Origin: Glandiceps talaboti
Taxonomy: Eukaryota > Hemichordata > Enteropneusta > Spengelidae
NCBI RefSeq assembly: GCF_964340395.1
Contig: NC_135566.1
Location: 1,282,501 to 1,346,500, forward strand
Direction of reading: 5' to 3'
Length of the DNA: 64,000 nt
A program made the position numbers and the translations under genes. Position 1 is the stretch's first letter, and each line of letters begins with the position of its first letter. The notes under the pieces were generated by a model, which searched no databases, was not told the origin of the DNA, and was given only the letters and a program-made list of their open reading frames with translations. Positions 1-18,300 of this stretch are shown here, in pieces.

Positions 1-40
1 TATGGATGGGTAGATGTGTGTATGGATGGATATATGAATG
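1..40. repeat. GGAT/TATG-rich simple repeat
   Basis: Degenerate tetranucleotide repeat of ATGGATGG type at the left edge, in the ABCB intron before the first visible exon. Confidence 0.5.
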
Positions 41-212
41 TTTTATGTGTCTTTCTTTTAACCCAACTGTTTGTTTGAGTGTATTTATGATTATCAAATT
101 GTGAAATGGTAATGACTGTTAAACAACATTGACTTTTGTGTTGCCATGGATAGCTTGTCAGACTCTATCATCTTTTGCACATTTCCACCACTATTGGTAT
201 TTTATCTTGCAG

Positions 213-5260
<5,048 letters not shown>

Positions 5261-6630
5261 TTTGTGATTGTGTACCTAGCTATTTTGTATTCAGGAGGTC
5301 ACGAATATTTCTACAGTTAATTAAAAACCTCTTTTCTATATGCAGTATTTACTTTTATTACTAAAATTTGTATTCATTGTAATCTTTTATTTCTTATCTA
5401 GTAAATGATATCATTTTCAAACTCTAACAAATTCCATTATTGAATGATTTGTATTTTATTTAAAGTCAAAATGATAACGCAGATACAGGATTATGTTTGT
5501 ACACTTAGCTTTTCCTACAAAAGTACCCACAAAACTAAACTATGAAACAAACAATAAGTTCTTTACTGACTCCCTGGCTGTATACTTTGGCATTGAAATT
5601 GACCATGTCTGATGTGTTTAATACTTTACAATCCAGTATTATCTTAAAAATCAAAACTAGTAATCTGTACAGTTTGTATGAGTGCCTCACTCTAAATATA
5701 TGACAAATGCATTTACAAATTATAGGATATTACCATGTACGATATAAGCTGCTACCAAAGTACATGTTACTATATGCATTGTTCAAGTTTGATGCAGGTT
5801 ATATAAAGCTATTCACCTGAATATATACTTATACATGCACTGTGTATATATCACAAATGTATGTGAGAATATGAGATACAAATGGCAGTGTAATGCAAGT
5901 GTTTTGGTCAGTTTCAACACTGACATCTAGAATCAGCTGTACATGGCTAAAGATTGTTCACACCCAAGCTAGCACTGGTGTTATACAACTACCAAAAAAA
6001 TACTGGTACATTTGCTTGAATGAAGTGAGCCAAGAGAAGACTTCACCCAAAGTCAAATTCGGTAAAGAACAACAAGATAACTGATACTATAACAACGGTG
6101 GATGCCTCTGATATTGGTTGACACCATGTTTTCATCAGTTTGCTGTGGAAGTTAGTCATGTTGAAAAGTAAACTTTCAGTTATCAAACATACAGGGGTTG
6201 CACTCCATTGTAATAATGTGTAGCATTGTCATCAGTAAACAGGAGTATAGGATCCTGGGTTCCTGTCGTGTTTACACTTTGACAAGTTACTAACACTAAT
6301 TACATTGTATGTCTTTGCATGAAACTTGTCTCATTCCTGATTGTCACTATCAAGCAAATGCACCGTTGTTATTTTGTGAGTGGCAATAGTAATACAAGTA
6401 TATAACAGCCTTGTAAGCCATAATGCTCTTTATGTGTGTATGGATACTGTACAGGTGTATTAGTAACTTGGCAGTAGCCAGTTTTAAGGACTAGCAAAAA
6501 TACAATTATAGTATTTCATGTACAACAAGTTGAACAAGTGTAAAGCCAAGCGTTGCTTGGAATCATGTGGACTAATTTATTAGGATAGAATCCTTCAGTC
6601 TAAAAGCAAGTGATAAAGAAAATACCAGTT

Positions 6631-6633
<3 letters not shown>
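5261..6633. other. ABCB 3' flank
   Basis: AT-rich sequence following the ABCB stop codon. A candidate polyadenylation signal ATTAAA lies at about 5320. Small open frames here show no recognisable protein. Confidence 0.4.

Positions 6634-6723
<90 letters not shown>
6634..6723. repeat. (GA)n microsatellite
   Basis: About 90 bp of uninterrupted GA dinucleotides. The open frame of Ser-Leu repeats on the opposite strand is a by-product. Confidence 0.98.
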
Positions 6724-6726
<3 letters not shown>

Positions 6727-7369
6727 AAAGTCAGTATTTAGTTTGAGCTTTAATGTGCCATTTTTATCATTTTTAAGAATTAAAATAGGACATACGAATG
6801 CACTCAGAGTGAATGCAATATTGATCTTTATGTATGATATCCTTCCTAAGAATTTATCAATTTGACACACATGTACATATGCACTCAGAATGGTGGTAAA
6901 GAAAGAACAATCCAATTTGTTTAAAGATTTTGTTCACGGTGTGCAATTTTATAAAGAAAATATCAAATACAAAATGACCTCCAAACACCATGTAAAGTAC
7001 TATTTCATGAAGACAGACTGGATTATTGCTTGACTCCAAGTACTACAGCTGGCAACTATGAAATACTAAATGTTCATTTTTTTTCACTGGCATAGTTTAC
7101 CACCAACATAAAATCATAGATGCCATGCTTACCTGCCTAAATCAGTAAAATTAGTTACAGGAAAAACTGCCAAATTCTCTTTTCAATGAAAATTAACTCC
7201 CTTGAAATGACAGTATGTTAGTTGTACATACTTCATTCCTTCAAGAATGGATCAGAAATATGGTCAGATCTGACATTAGTTTTGTTTTTATCAAAATATT
7301 GGACAGTAACTAGTTTTATGTTTATTATTTCTCTGTTAATTTCAAACCTAATTATACTCAGTGTTTGAA

Positions 7370-7950
7370 ATGTGTCAACCATTTTGTCATTTGCATAATA
7401 ATTTGCATGTCATTATCTGCATATATGACAATTTGCATAACTTGCAGTTTATGTATGTTAATTTTTATATGTAGTCATGTAGAAAAATTTTAAAATATGA
7501 AAAGTTGTATCAGCATGCATATAACTGAAATGTGTCGACCATGTTGTCATTTGCATAGGTATCATTATTTGATGTTTTAATATTTGTGTAATTTTAATGT
7601 CAGTTTGTGCATGATTTGCATGCCATTATTTGTATTGTATGTGTAATTTGCATATATGTTATGATTTGTGTAAGTTTGCAATTATTTCCTTAATTTACAT
7701 ATCAATGAGTCATTAATATTTGCATAAATTGAATGTCATGTTTTGCATTGTACATGTAATTTGCATGTCTTTACTTGCATAAGTATATGATTAATTTGCA
7801 TAATTTGCATGTCTTATCTGCATATATGACTGCATATGTATCTAACTATGTGCATAATTTACAATTTATGTGTGTCAATTTTAATATTTAGTCATTTGCA
7901 TTCAATATATAAACATTTTAGAGAAATGAAAAATTGTATTAGTATGCATC
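7370..7950. repeat. TTTGCAT-rich degenerate repeat
   Basis: About 580 bp with roughly a dozen ATTTGCAT octamers and related TTGCAT words. The blocks around 7373-7520 and 7810-7945 look like diverged duplicates (both end in an ATGAAAA..TTGTAT..GCAT stretch). Confidence 0.6.
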
Positions 7951-9342
7951 TTACAGTTTATGTAACAATTATTAAGTGAACATAAAACTGACTGGGACAT
8001 CAATTTTGCAGAAACTATGAAAAGGTGCCATTTTTATTCATATAGCTTGTATAATTATTTTAAAATATAATGAAATTTTATCCTAAGTAGTTTAGTAGAG
8101 TTTTTACTATTTAGCTGAATACATATTTCAATTCTATCAACTCTGTGTTTACAGCAGTATTTGACATAGCTCTCAGATTTCTTACTTGTGAATTTTTAAA
8201 AATGTACTGAACTGAAGTGCTGAAATTCAGGTGTTGTAAATTTGCAATAATTTTGTATCAGCAGTAAAAGATGTTCATCAAATCCATGAAGGCGTGCGAG
8301 TTATTTACTGGATGTGTGAGTCAGTGAGTATTGAATTGTGTTGGCAGTGACTAAATGCATATGTCAACTACAGCTCTGGGAGAGAGAACAACGATGAACC
8401 CGTCGACAAAGAACAGGATTTGAACAAAAGTCAAAAGATATTCAAGGAATACAAAACCACTGTCAGACATTGTGTTACAATTAGATTTGTTTCTGGTCAG
8501 AACAGTTTGTCTAAAATGGTGCGACGACACACTTCTTTTTTATTTTTAATTCTCAACAGACATCACTCAATCTACTATTTATGGTGGTTACTGTTCAAAC
8601 TTTAGAGCAAGTGTGTGGGGTAGATATCATTTGCTTGTTCATGATAGGCTCTGCGTTGTCTTTACTGAAGTGGGGAGGGATATTTTTGTGTTTCCCCATG
8701 GATCTGCAGACTACCTGGGTTGGACAAACACAGACATAAAAAAGACCGACACACGGGTATTTAAGTGATGCACACACTGACCAGGAACAATTTCTTTTGG
8801 CCTTAGTGTTGGGTTGAGGTACATTTCTGCATAGATTTACCAAACCTTAAGTCATTGTCTATTCAAGAAACTTACCACACTTGCAAACAAAGTAAATTTT
8901 TAAAATATTTTAATGCAATAATTTACAAATATTTAAAATTCTAAATGAATTTCTGCTCTGATAGTGTTGACAAATAACTGAAATCATGAAAGCATTGATG
9001 GCTTCCCTACACTAGATTAACGTGATAGTTGTCAACGATGACAAGGCAATTACAACAATGTAAAACATTTACTATACACATTAACATGAAGAAGACAACT
9101 GGTACAGTGTGTTAAATGGAGAAATCACAAACACAAAATAGCACACAACACTTGATGAATAGATATGTGATCTGGAAACTCAACTAGTACTTACTCTGGA
9201 GCTAACCCCTAATATTCTAATATTTGCCATTCATGACATCTTTAGTTTAATATTTTGTAATTAATACTGGTCTTGGATATTGTGTGTTATTGGTGTTTTT
9301 TGTGATTTGAAAAATTAACAATGTGACATGCTGGCTACAATA
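7951..9342. other. gene-free AT-rich interval
   Basis: No exon-like segment, RNA gene or clear repeat recognised. Short open frames at 8420-8605 (+) and 8595-8843 (-) resemble no protein I know. Confidence 0.3.
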
Positions 9343-9574
9343 GGGAACTTGCAATCCAGACTGAGCATGCTCAGACGCAAAGGACTATGGGATTATCTGT
9401 GGTTATCGTAATATCTTATCTGGAGCTGCCGATGAAATAAACCTCCCACACTAGTCAAGCTAAATAAGAATTGATCATTCATGGTTATAAACATTGTTTT
9501 CAATACTAATTGAATAGTATTTATTATCACATTTCCCATGATGCAAATTCAACATGGCAGGTTTGCAAGTTCCC
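9343..9574 (+). mobile_element. MITE-like element, family A copy 1 (uninterrupted)
   Basis: Terminal inverted repeats GGGAACTTGCAA and TTGCAAGTTCCC bound 232 bp. Homologous to 43183-43794, where the same family carries a second element inside it. Target duplication unclear. Confidence 0.75.
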
Positions 9575-9857
9575 AATTGTTCTTGCTTCCAATAAATCAT
9601 GATTGATAATTTCAAGTCGTACAACTAAATAATAACACTGTTGTGACATGAACATTCACGTATATTCTCTGGTTTGTTATTTCATTGAATTACATCCCTG
9701 GCTTTTAATTATGAAGTACAAGTTGAAAAAAGCTACTGTACATATAATTTGAACAAACATAGCAATTTTACAATACACACTCAGCATAAAATTAGATACT
9801 GTTACTGTAACATGCAATATTTTGGTACTGTGATGTGATAGCTCATTTCACACAATA

Positions 9858-10107
9858 GCCCCGTCTAGACGTAGGTCGTCCTACCTGAGGTAGGATAGGT
9901 TAGTGTCTACATGCAGGAAGGTTATGGCATAGATGTCGCGCGTTCCGTCCTGACAGTACATAGGACGAAGTCAGGAGGAAACCTCTCAAAGGTGTCCTAA
10001 GTCAGGACGGTTTCAGGACAGGTTCGGGACGAGTTTACGTCTACATAGGCTTCAAACTATCCATAGCCATGCCTCGGGTAGGATTTTTAGTGCCGTGTAG
10101 ATGGGGT
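9858..10107. mobile_element. MITE-like element with GCCCCGTCTAGACG ends
   Basis: 250-bp GC-richer insert in AT-rich surroundings. Ends GCCCCGTCTAGACG and, inverted, ACCCCATCTACACGG; internal arms also partly complementary (CCTACCTGAGG against CCTCGGGTAGG). Flanked by TA on both sides. No coding capacity. Confidence 0.7.
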
Positions 10108-10733
10108 TACTGACTTGGTTGGTCTTTAATGGGCAACCATTGATCTGACGTAGACTTTTTATATACCGGTTGTGTACCTATTGTTGACAACAGACAAACT
10201 CCCTATCTTGGCAATTATTTGCTGTATCACACACTGGAATACTTTGTTGAAATTGGGGAAATGTATGACTTGTTACTGCCAGTCCATTAGCTTTTTAGTT
10301 GTATAAACTACAAGACTATTATAATGAGATTGAGATTACATTAATTTCAATGCCTCCATACAAACAATTATGCCTACTATATAGTAAACATTGTGATAAA
10401 ATACACCAGAGGCTGATGTTCAGATTATGGATATTAGAACACAGGGCTATTATGTAATAAAATGGTTGTTTGATGCTTTATTCAATGCAAACTTGCATCA
10501 TTTAGATGGCTGGGACTATTAAAATGTCCTTCAGGCATTCACATACAAAACTAATCAAAATATCCTCAATGAGAAAATCACAAATAATGCTGTAGCTGAC
10601 AACCACAGATGTGTGAGCACCAGAATAGACATGAATATTTGTTAATCTGAAACCAAATCCAAATGTTACTAATTTGTCATCATTGAGAGGGAATACAACA
10701 TGCCCTTCTCATGACCAAAATGTTCAAGCTGGT

Positions 10734-10928
10734 TTATTTGCATAAGGTCAAAGTTCACTTGGGTAAAACTGAAAACGTAAATGTGTCTGGGTCATTTCCA
10801 TAACAGTTGAAACACTTTCAGGTAAATAACATTAATTTATGCTATGCTTAATTCATCTCACCTTGAACATAAATGGGTGAATGTATAACCAGAATTTCAC
10901 AGGTGAACTTTGACCTCATGCAAATAAG
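10734..10928. mobile_element. inverted-repeat element carrying DR1 motifs
   Basis: Inverted repeats of about 25 bp: TTATTTGCATAAGGTCAAAG at the left and its diverged complement at 10904-10928. Each arm contains AGGTCAAAGTTCA, a perfect DR1 nuclear-receptor half-site pair. Length about 195 bp. Confidence 0.6.
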
Positions 10929-11591
10929 ATAAGTTGATTCTGAGAGTCATCGTACTAGTTCAGTATAAATCTACAATTCTTTAAATTTGAAATATTTCAA
11001 CAATTATCAGGTAAAATTATGACATGACTGTGTTTATTTACCAAAATGTAAATGCAGAAATTGTAATTTTTGATTTTAGTGAAAAATTTGACATTTTTAG
11101 AGAGCAAGAAATATTTTTTTTTTACAAATCACAAATTATGTTATGAAATCATATTTCAAACTAACAGTACTTACTTTTATGCATATTTCATGATTTGAGC
11201 TAGTCTGTATGATACGACATTCATGTCACCATGATAAGCTACTACTAACATAGTGGTTAGAAGCCTGACTAGTCAGAACAACACAACATATCTTACACTC
11301 TAGATTTTAGCCACCGAAAAATGTTTTTCTCAATCAAGAATGTTCCCAATACTGTTAGATTGACAGATTTATCACTGTTGGTGGTTCTGTTAACTTTTAG
11401 CTAAACACAAGTAACCATAGTAACAAGGGATTCAAAGGAGTGTATGCAATGATGATTCTCTGGGTCTTCAAAATGATGAGTCATATGGCATAACGACAAC
11501 AAGTCTAACCTAATAAGTGCTCCTCCCAATGATCAGTGCTATAGCGTACTATACCAACCACACCACACATACTGTCAAGTATCTATTACCT

Positions 11592-11745
11592 ATTACCTGG
11601 TTATGAGGGCACTAGTAGATGTCTATCACCTCAAAGGCTATTATGTAGCAACTATTTCCAAAACCTGAAAGCCAAGAGAAAGAGTTGCTGTACAGTATCA
11701 GGGGGAAAATGATGTCTACTAGTGCCCGAATAAGGCCAGGCAATA
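11592..11745. mobile_element. short foldback element
   Basis: Arms of about 32 bp (ATTACCTGGTTATGAGGGCA... and its imperfect complement at 11711-11745) share the core GCACTAGTAGA. About 154 bp in total; a small MITE is likely. Confidence 0.55.
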
Positions 11746-12950
11746 AGTGGTTTATAACACATCACATTCTCAGGTACATATTCTTTCTATACTCAAGCAA
11801 ATCCTCAATAAAACTTCCATGCTAGGTGAATTGCATATTACCCTAGGGAAACTAGAATGCAAATAGTGCCCCCTATATGCAAATTGAGGTCACTATGGGT
11901 CAGTAGTCCATACCACATGATTTGATCTAAGCCAATCACTGGAGGCAATATCAGAATGATGTTACAATGTGTTACATCAACCAAACTACACAGACAAGTA
12001 TCTATATACATGTACATATAACAATGTAAAGTAAATGGCAAACAAATTGTAAGAAATAAATCTATTAGTATACTGTCTATTAAAGAAAACCAATTTCAAC
12101 ATAAATACAATCTGATAAAATGATATATAAATGTTTACATGCATAAATACCTAGTAAGTTTCCTCTTTGTTTATTTCTGAAAACTGAAACTGTAATCGCC
12201 ATGGTAACTTTTGTTAACTACACTACACTAGCTAGTACTTCATCTACTCAATGCTTTGCAAAGTGAAATGGCAAAAAAAACATCAAAGAGGAAGTATAGT
12301 TCTACTAAGGAGTATTTGATAGTAAATAATAATAATAAACCGCACTGTTTGTACTTAAAACTGATACTGTGTATATATGTGAAATGGTTGGACAGACTTG
12401 AGGGAAGGAAATCTTCTGTAGAAAAGACCTAAACCCTTAGGATTACATGATTTTTACTAATTTTAAAGGGCAGTGATAAATCATGGTGATGGAAAAAAAA
12501 GAAATAGTCAATGTAACTGAGAAGTTTCAGTTTATTGAGGCAAAGTTCCTCTATCATATAGAAGGACTCTGACAGAGGGTAAAGCTTATTTACATGCTGC
12601 AGTTTGTTAGTTTAGTTTAGTTTGTCCGTTGAGGGCACTGTTCACTTAGTTTAATACTGTATCTTGAGGGCGCTGCCCACAAACAAGAAGACACTGGTGT
12701 ACTGTAAGGTATTCTTTGTATTTCATTTCTTGCAGTTGATTTGTTCCAACAGGGGTTACAATTATGGCTAAGAGGCTATGAAAAAGATGGAACAATACTG
12801 ATTCATCAATGGTATATATTCAGCAATCTGATAAAGTACTTTATCTCTTAGTTTGTCAATTGTCACTATCAATATATATTCAATGTCTATGCTGTGCTAT
12901 TCTCATATTTCGTGAGTTTCAAGAAGGCAAGTAATAGATATTAGACGAGA
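11746..12950. other. gene-free interval
   Basis: AT-rich, no recognised exon or RNA gene. The small minus-strand frame at 11838-12041 looks spurious. Confidence 0.3.
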
Positions 12951-13222
12951 TACTGTTTTCTTGGCATTACTACGTCTGGTGTCTTCTTGTGCTAGAACAC
13001 TACAGTTTGGCTGAAATATATTGTTTTGTTGGCATTACTATGTCTGGTGTCTTCTTGTGCTAGAACACTACAGTTTGGCTGAGATATATTGTTTTGTTGG
13101 CATTACTATGTCTGGTGTCTTCTTGTGCTAGAACACTACAGTTTGACTGAAATATATTGTTTTGTTGGCATTACTATGTCTGGTGTCTTCTTAAGTTAGT
13201 ACATTACGGTTTTGTCTGAAAT
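12951..13222. repeat. 68-bp tandem repeat, four copies
   Basis: The block GGCATTACTATGTCTGGTGT recurs at 12963, 13031, 13099 and 13167, a period of 68 bp. The first three units are nearly identical; the last decays after about 40 bp. Confidence 0.95.
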
Positions 13223-13928
13223 TTTTCTATGATATCACTGAGTTCATTAGAACACTAAAATTGGTGAATACAATACAAAACCAAGACTGGTTTACGATTC
13301 ATACATTATTGATACATAAATACAGAAAATGGCAGCCAATGAATCATCGCAACAAGGTGCAAGTACACTTTAGACAATATTAATTTACACATCAAAGTAT
13401 TCAAGAAAACTGTGAATATATACTTCACATGATTTTCCATTCAATATATTTGATACAGAAACCATAGACAGTATTTTGTTTTCAGTTCAAGTCAAGGTAT
13501 ACATGTAGAAAGTATGTGTTTGATTATTAAAGAGTGTAATCTGGAAGAGATATACTTTTGAAAAATATCTAAAAAAATTTATTGTGTGAGAATCTACAAA
13601 GCCTGAAATGTGTAGGATAAAAGGTGTTCTATAACTATTTACTGTTTATGTCAGAATTTGGTATATCAAAATAAACACAGACAAGGTTTGAACTTCTACC
13701 TTTACTCTTTGACCCTGAACAGCTGTCACTATATCAAAGTCCCCAGGGGGCACAGACACATGATACAACAGTTTACCCTAACTATAACCTTTGACCCTAT
13801 CATTCTACCAGCCTCCCTACCTGCAGAATAGACAAATGGTAAAAACGCTTGCTGTAAATTCAACTTTTGAATCTTTTGAGATCTCCTTCTATAGGCTACC
13901 TGAACATACATAACAAACAGTATGAGTA

Positions 13929-14171
13929 TTAGACTGTCGACAGTCATTCGTGTCTTTTTTGCTACATTTTATCTAAAACCAAAGTCATCGCCTCGCTCCA
14001 ATCCGGAGCAATACTATAACCACGTACTGATAGCAACAGCAAGAAGGCACGTGCCTTTGGCACCCGCTGGTCCTATCAGTATGCGTTAGTATTCAGTGCT
14101 GTGGATCGAGGCGATGACTTTAATTTAGATGAAATGTAGCAAAAAAGGGGCAAACGACTGTCGACAGTCTA
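13929..14171. mobile_element. foldback MITE in the RAB34 3' flank
   Basis: 243-bp element whose ends carry GACTGTCGACAGTC in inverted orientation; arms of about 65 bp are complementary (shared blocks TTTTTTGCTACATTT and AAAGTCATCGCCTCG) and the interior also folds (ACTGATAG against CTATCAGT). An exact 8-bp direct repeat TATGAGTA flanks it at 13921-13928 and 14172-14179. Alternatively a TA duplication can be read. No coding capacity. Confidence 0.8.
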
Positions 14172-14457
14172 TATGAGTACCTGCTTTAACTTTAACCTTT
14201 GATCCATGGAGCTGTCAAGCAGAAGGCAAACAGTAAGATAACTTTTACCCTTTGACCCCAACGAGATCTCTTTCAAGAACAAGCCTAATCCTAATGATAG
14301 TAAAAGTTCACCAAAACTCTTCATATTCAAGGTATTTACATTATATAGTTCTGTACAGTATGTAGACTTTGATCGTTTTGCTCAGTGCTATCACAAACAC
14401 TTAGTTTTAAAATGTATCAAGGTTTTCAGATGTTAGTTGTAGTGGTTACCATGGCAA

Positions 14458-15229
14458 CTAACAACAGTTGGATTTGGAACTTCTTCTGACGTCATTTCCA
14501 TCAACAAGATCAATGGAACCTGTCAAGTCTAATGGTTTCTTTACTTCTGTAATTGTAAATAAACAACAACATATTATTTTGTATGAATAGTAAACATTAA
14601 AAATAAACATATAAAATATTTGTCTTCATTCAGTCAAGGAAAATATGAGTGACCTAAGGGGCCTTGTGAGTACATCAATAGACAAGTAGTGACCATGCCC
14701 TTAGGATATGATGTATAATATAAGTTATTAACTTACTGACTAGATTACTGCCTCCACCTATTGATTTAACTGGCTGTGGTGAATCATCCAATTCTCTCTG
14801 TACAGCTAAATCAAACGTCATTGCTGCTAGCCTCGTAAAAAACTCTGTCACATTCTCACCTGTACAAGTAATAAAATCACAGTGTTAAGAACTCAATGTA
14901 AACTTTCAAAGTTGCCATGGTGATAATATTGTACAACATTTGTTATCAATGGAACTCATGCTGTTTGTATCTTTTCTTGTAAGTTTAAGACATGTTGAAC
15001 ATTTTCTGAAATTTAAGTCTTTCCCTTTTTGATGGTTCTATCGTCCTAGTCATTACTTTACAACATAGAAAACACATTATCATTGCCATTGCCATCATCA
15101 CTGTTGTCGATTTCATCATCACCGTCATTTTCGTTGTCATTGTCTTCATCATCATCATCATCACTGTCATCATCATCATCATCATCGTCATAATCATCAT
15201 CGTCATCATCATCATTACCATCAAAATCC

Positions 15230-15268
<39 letters not shown>

Positions 15269-15343
15269 CTGTCATCATCATCATCATCATCGTCATAATC
15301 ATCATCGTCATCATCATCATCACCATCAAAATCCTCCTCCTCC

Positions 15344-15374
<31 letters not shown>

Positions 15375-18300
15375 TATTATCATTATTATCGAAATCCTCA
15401 TCATCACCGTCACTGATCATAGTCTGTCACTGGCATCATCACCACCATTCTCATTTTGACTATTTGATAAATAACTTGTTGAAGTTTGAGTTTAACAGCT
15501 ACACAACAGTCTCCTTACCTGTCTTTGAAGATACTGGCCAATACTCTGCATTCAATTCTTTAGCTTTCTCAATGGCAAACTTTTCAACCTCTTCATATTT
15601 ACTCTGTGACTGTACAAAAACATAATATACAAGTTGCCATCAGACTATTTGAAATAAAAGTGTCAGTGGACATAATATTTGTTGAATAATGCATTCTGCA
15701 TTTGTAATGTGGTAAATTAAATCTCCTACCCAACATGTAAATTTTAATACAGGCTAAAACTCATATATATATATAAAGTAACTTGACAACTTACACACAA
15801 GTCCAGTTTTGTTCCTACTAAAAATACCAGGGCATCATCATTATTAGTTTCGATAGTAGCGTCTTCCAACCATGTTGAAGTATGGTCCAAAGATGATAAA
15901 TCAGTCTGATCAAATACTACTATTATTACTAGAAAGAAATGATAAAAATTATATTCAGTAAAAAATATTAACTGAATGTGAAATATGTTATGCCTCAGAA
16001 TAATTATATAAAAGTTGTTTGCCCTACTTGCATGATTTGATTTATGTTGGCCGAAGTTGGGTTTAAAATACATTACTGTGTAGTCTGTTTATTGTCTGCC
16101 TGTACTGTCTGTTCATTTGTTTACCTAGTCAGCTGTCGGTCAATCCACCCATACATCCATTCATCAGAAAATAAGATCAATTTTTTCTGATTTTAACCAA
16201 GTCACGTTATATAAATATTCAGGGACATATGGTAGATGTGTTATAAATTATGTGCTACATGTATTTGTCAACAAAGAAAAGTGTTAAGTGAGCCAACACT
16301 TGCAATATAACTGTCTAATATAAATATGTGTAATATTTTAATGTTACTGTCTGTCAAAATTATTTGGTTTCCATGGTACCACATGCAAGGTACAGGGGAA
16401 TGACCCATTGGTCCACATATGCTGCATGTATGTATGTATGTATGTACATAGGTTATAAAAATATCACTACTGAGGCAATTATTCATATTTCTTGTCAAAC
16501 ATCTACCACAGTTTACTATACTATATGTACCAGTATTTTGCTTAGTGGCAAGTATACAGAACAATGGACAGACAGGCAGTGTGTGTAGCACTGTGAATTA
16601 CAGACTAGCAGTATGTGTAGCACGGTGAATTGCAGACTAGCAGTGTGTGTAGCACTGTGAATTGCATATACCAGCTTCTAGCAAAGTGTAAAAATCAAGG
16701 ACAGATATAGAGGATGACTACTTGTGTTGTTTTATAGATTCTAGCCAATCTGTGTTTTTCTTATCTGTAGCCTAGATTAGCTTTCCTCACAGTTCCACAC
16801 AGATACATATAAACAGGACTGTTCCCTGTATCTCATAAAACAAATTTCAGAGTATTTCTAATTTTTCAGGACTGTGTTATCTGTATAACTTTTGCAGTTT
16901 TATTTTGAGAGTAAATATACATACCATGTGCACCCCTATAGTAGGCAGCAGCTATACATTTAAACCTCTCCTGACCAGCAGTGTCCCAACTGAAATCAAA
17001 TACATAGAACAAACACCTTTAGAACCATCTTGACACTTTCAGTATCACATATCTTTTATGGTTGGTAACTGCTCCTTCAGTTTGGAACAGTCTTCCCCAT
17101 AGTCTTCAACACACCCACTCTAAGTCCTCCTTCCACTCTGCCCTTAAAACTCACCTATTTCAGTCTTAAATCTCACTCACTTGCACACTTCTATCTGCAT
17201 CCTTCCTATGTTTTCAATTTCAGTTTTTCTGTATCTGCTCAGTTTTGTTAATAGTTCTGTGTCTGTGCCTAGAGCTCTTCAGAGGACAGGCACATTGCTT
17301 TATTATTATTATTATTATTATTATTAGTAGTAGTAGTAGTAGTATTATACTACTACTAGTACTACTACTACAGATATCAACATAGCTGATACTTCCAGTG
17401 TCATCATTCATTGTAGTTTTCACACTCTATAAAATGAAATCATGATTTTCAAGAATGTTTTGTCAATGTGTAAAATCAATGATTCGAGAGTATGTATTCT
17501 TGTAGCATTTCATCATTTTCATTTCAACTAAACGATAGATTGATGTATGAAACCTAACATTGACAATATGTATTTAAAAAGTCTAACATTATCGCTAGAA
17601 TTTGTTAAAGCACATTGATAAATGTATTGACAGTAGAATATTTCACCTCAAACCATTCCCTTGGCTATTAAAACTAATTGGATTAATATTCACAGTTATA
17701 GCACATAATCTAATCTAATCTTCACTTTTATCTAACAGGATTAAAACTTATGTCATAATTATTCAACCCAATAATTTTAACATTTTGATGATAGAGACAG
17801 ACAGACAGACTAACTGATCAGCCCACACAGAGACAGACAGACAGACGTCACCATTACATTAACTCCCATTTGGTTGTTAGCCCTGGGGAGGTTAAAAATA
17901 CACATAGCACCTGACAAAAGTAATAAATAGAAAGAAAATGAAAATATTATGAAACTGATAATTTAGGTACACAGGATAATGATCATACTTAAAATATTCA
18001 CCAGGAAAGGTCAGTGGATTTGTAATAACAAATTTAATCAATTATTAATAAGTTATCATAAATTACACAGATATATCACATTGGCATATTTATATATCAG
18101 TTTAGCTGCAGCTGTGTATGTGAAATGGTCTCTGATAAACATAACAAATATATATCACTACTATGGCAGTTGTCCACTTACTACTGCTAGAAATGTAGAT
18201 AGAATTATATAAACCCTATTCTGGGATATGACACTATTATGTCAAATTCTAATGATCATCTTTTTGATTTCAGATTTTATACCATATGTCATATTTCTCT

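Noticed and set aside
15058-15420. Asp-rich and Met-rich open frames
   Set aside because: They are translations of an ATC trinucleotide repeat inside a RAB34 intron; splice sites on both sides skip it.
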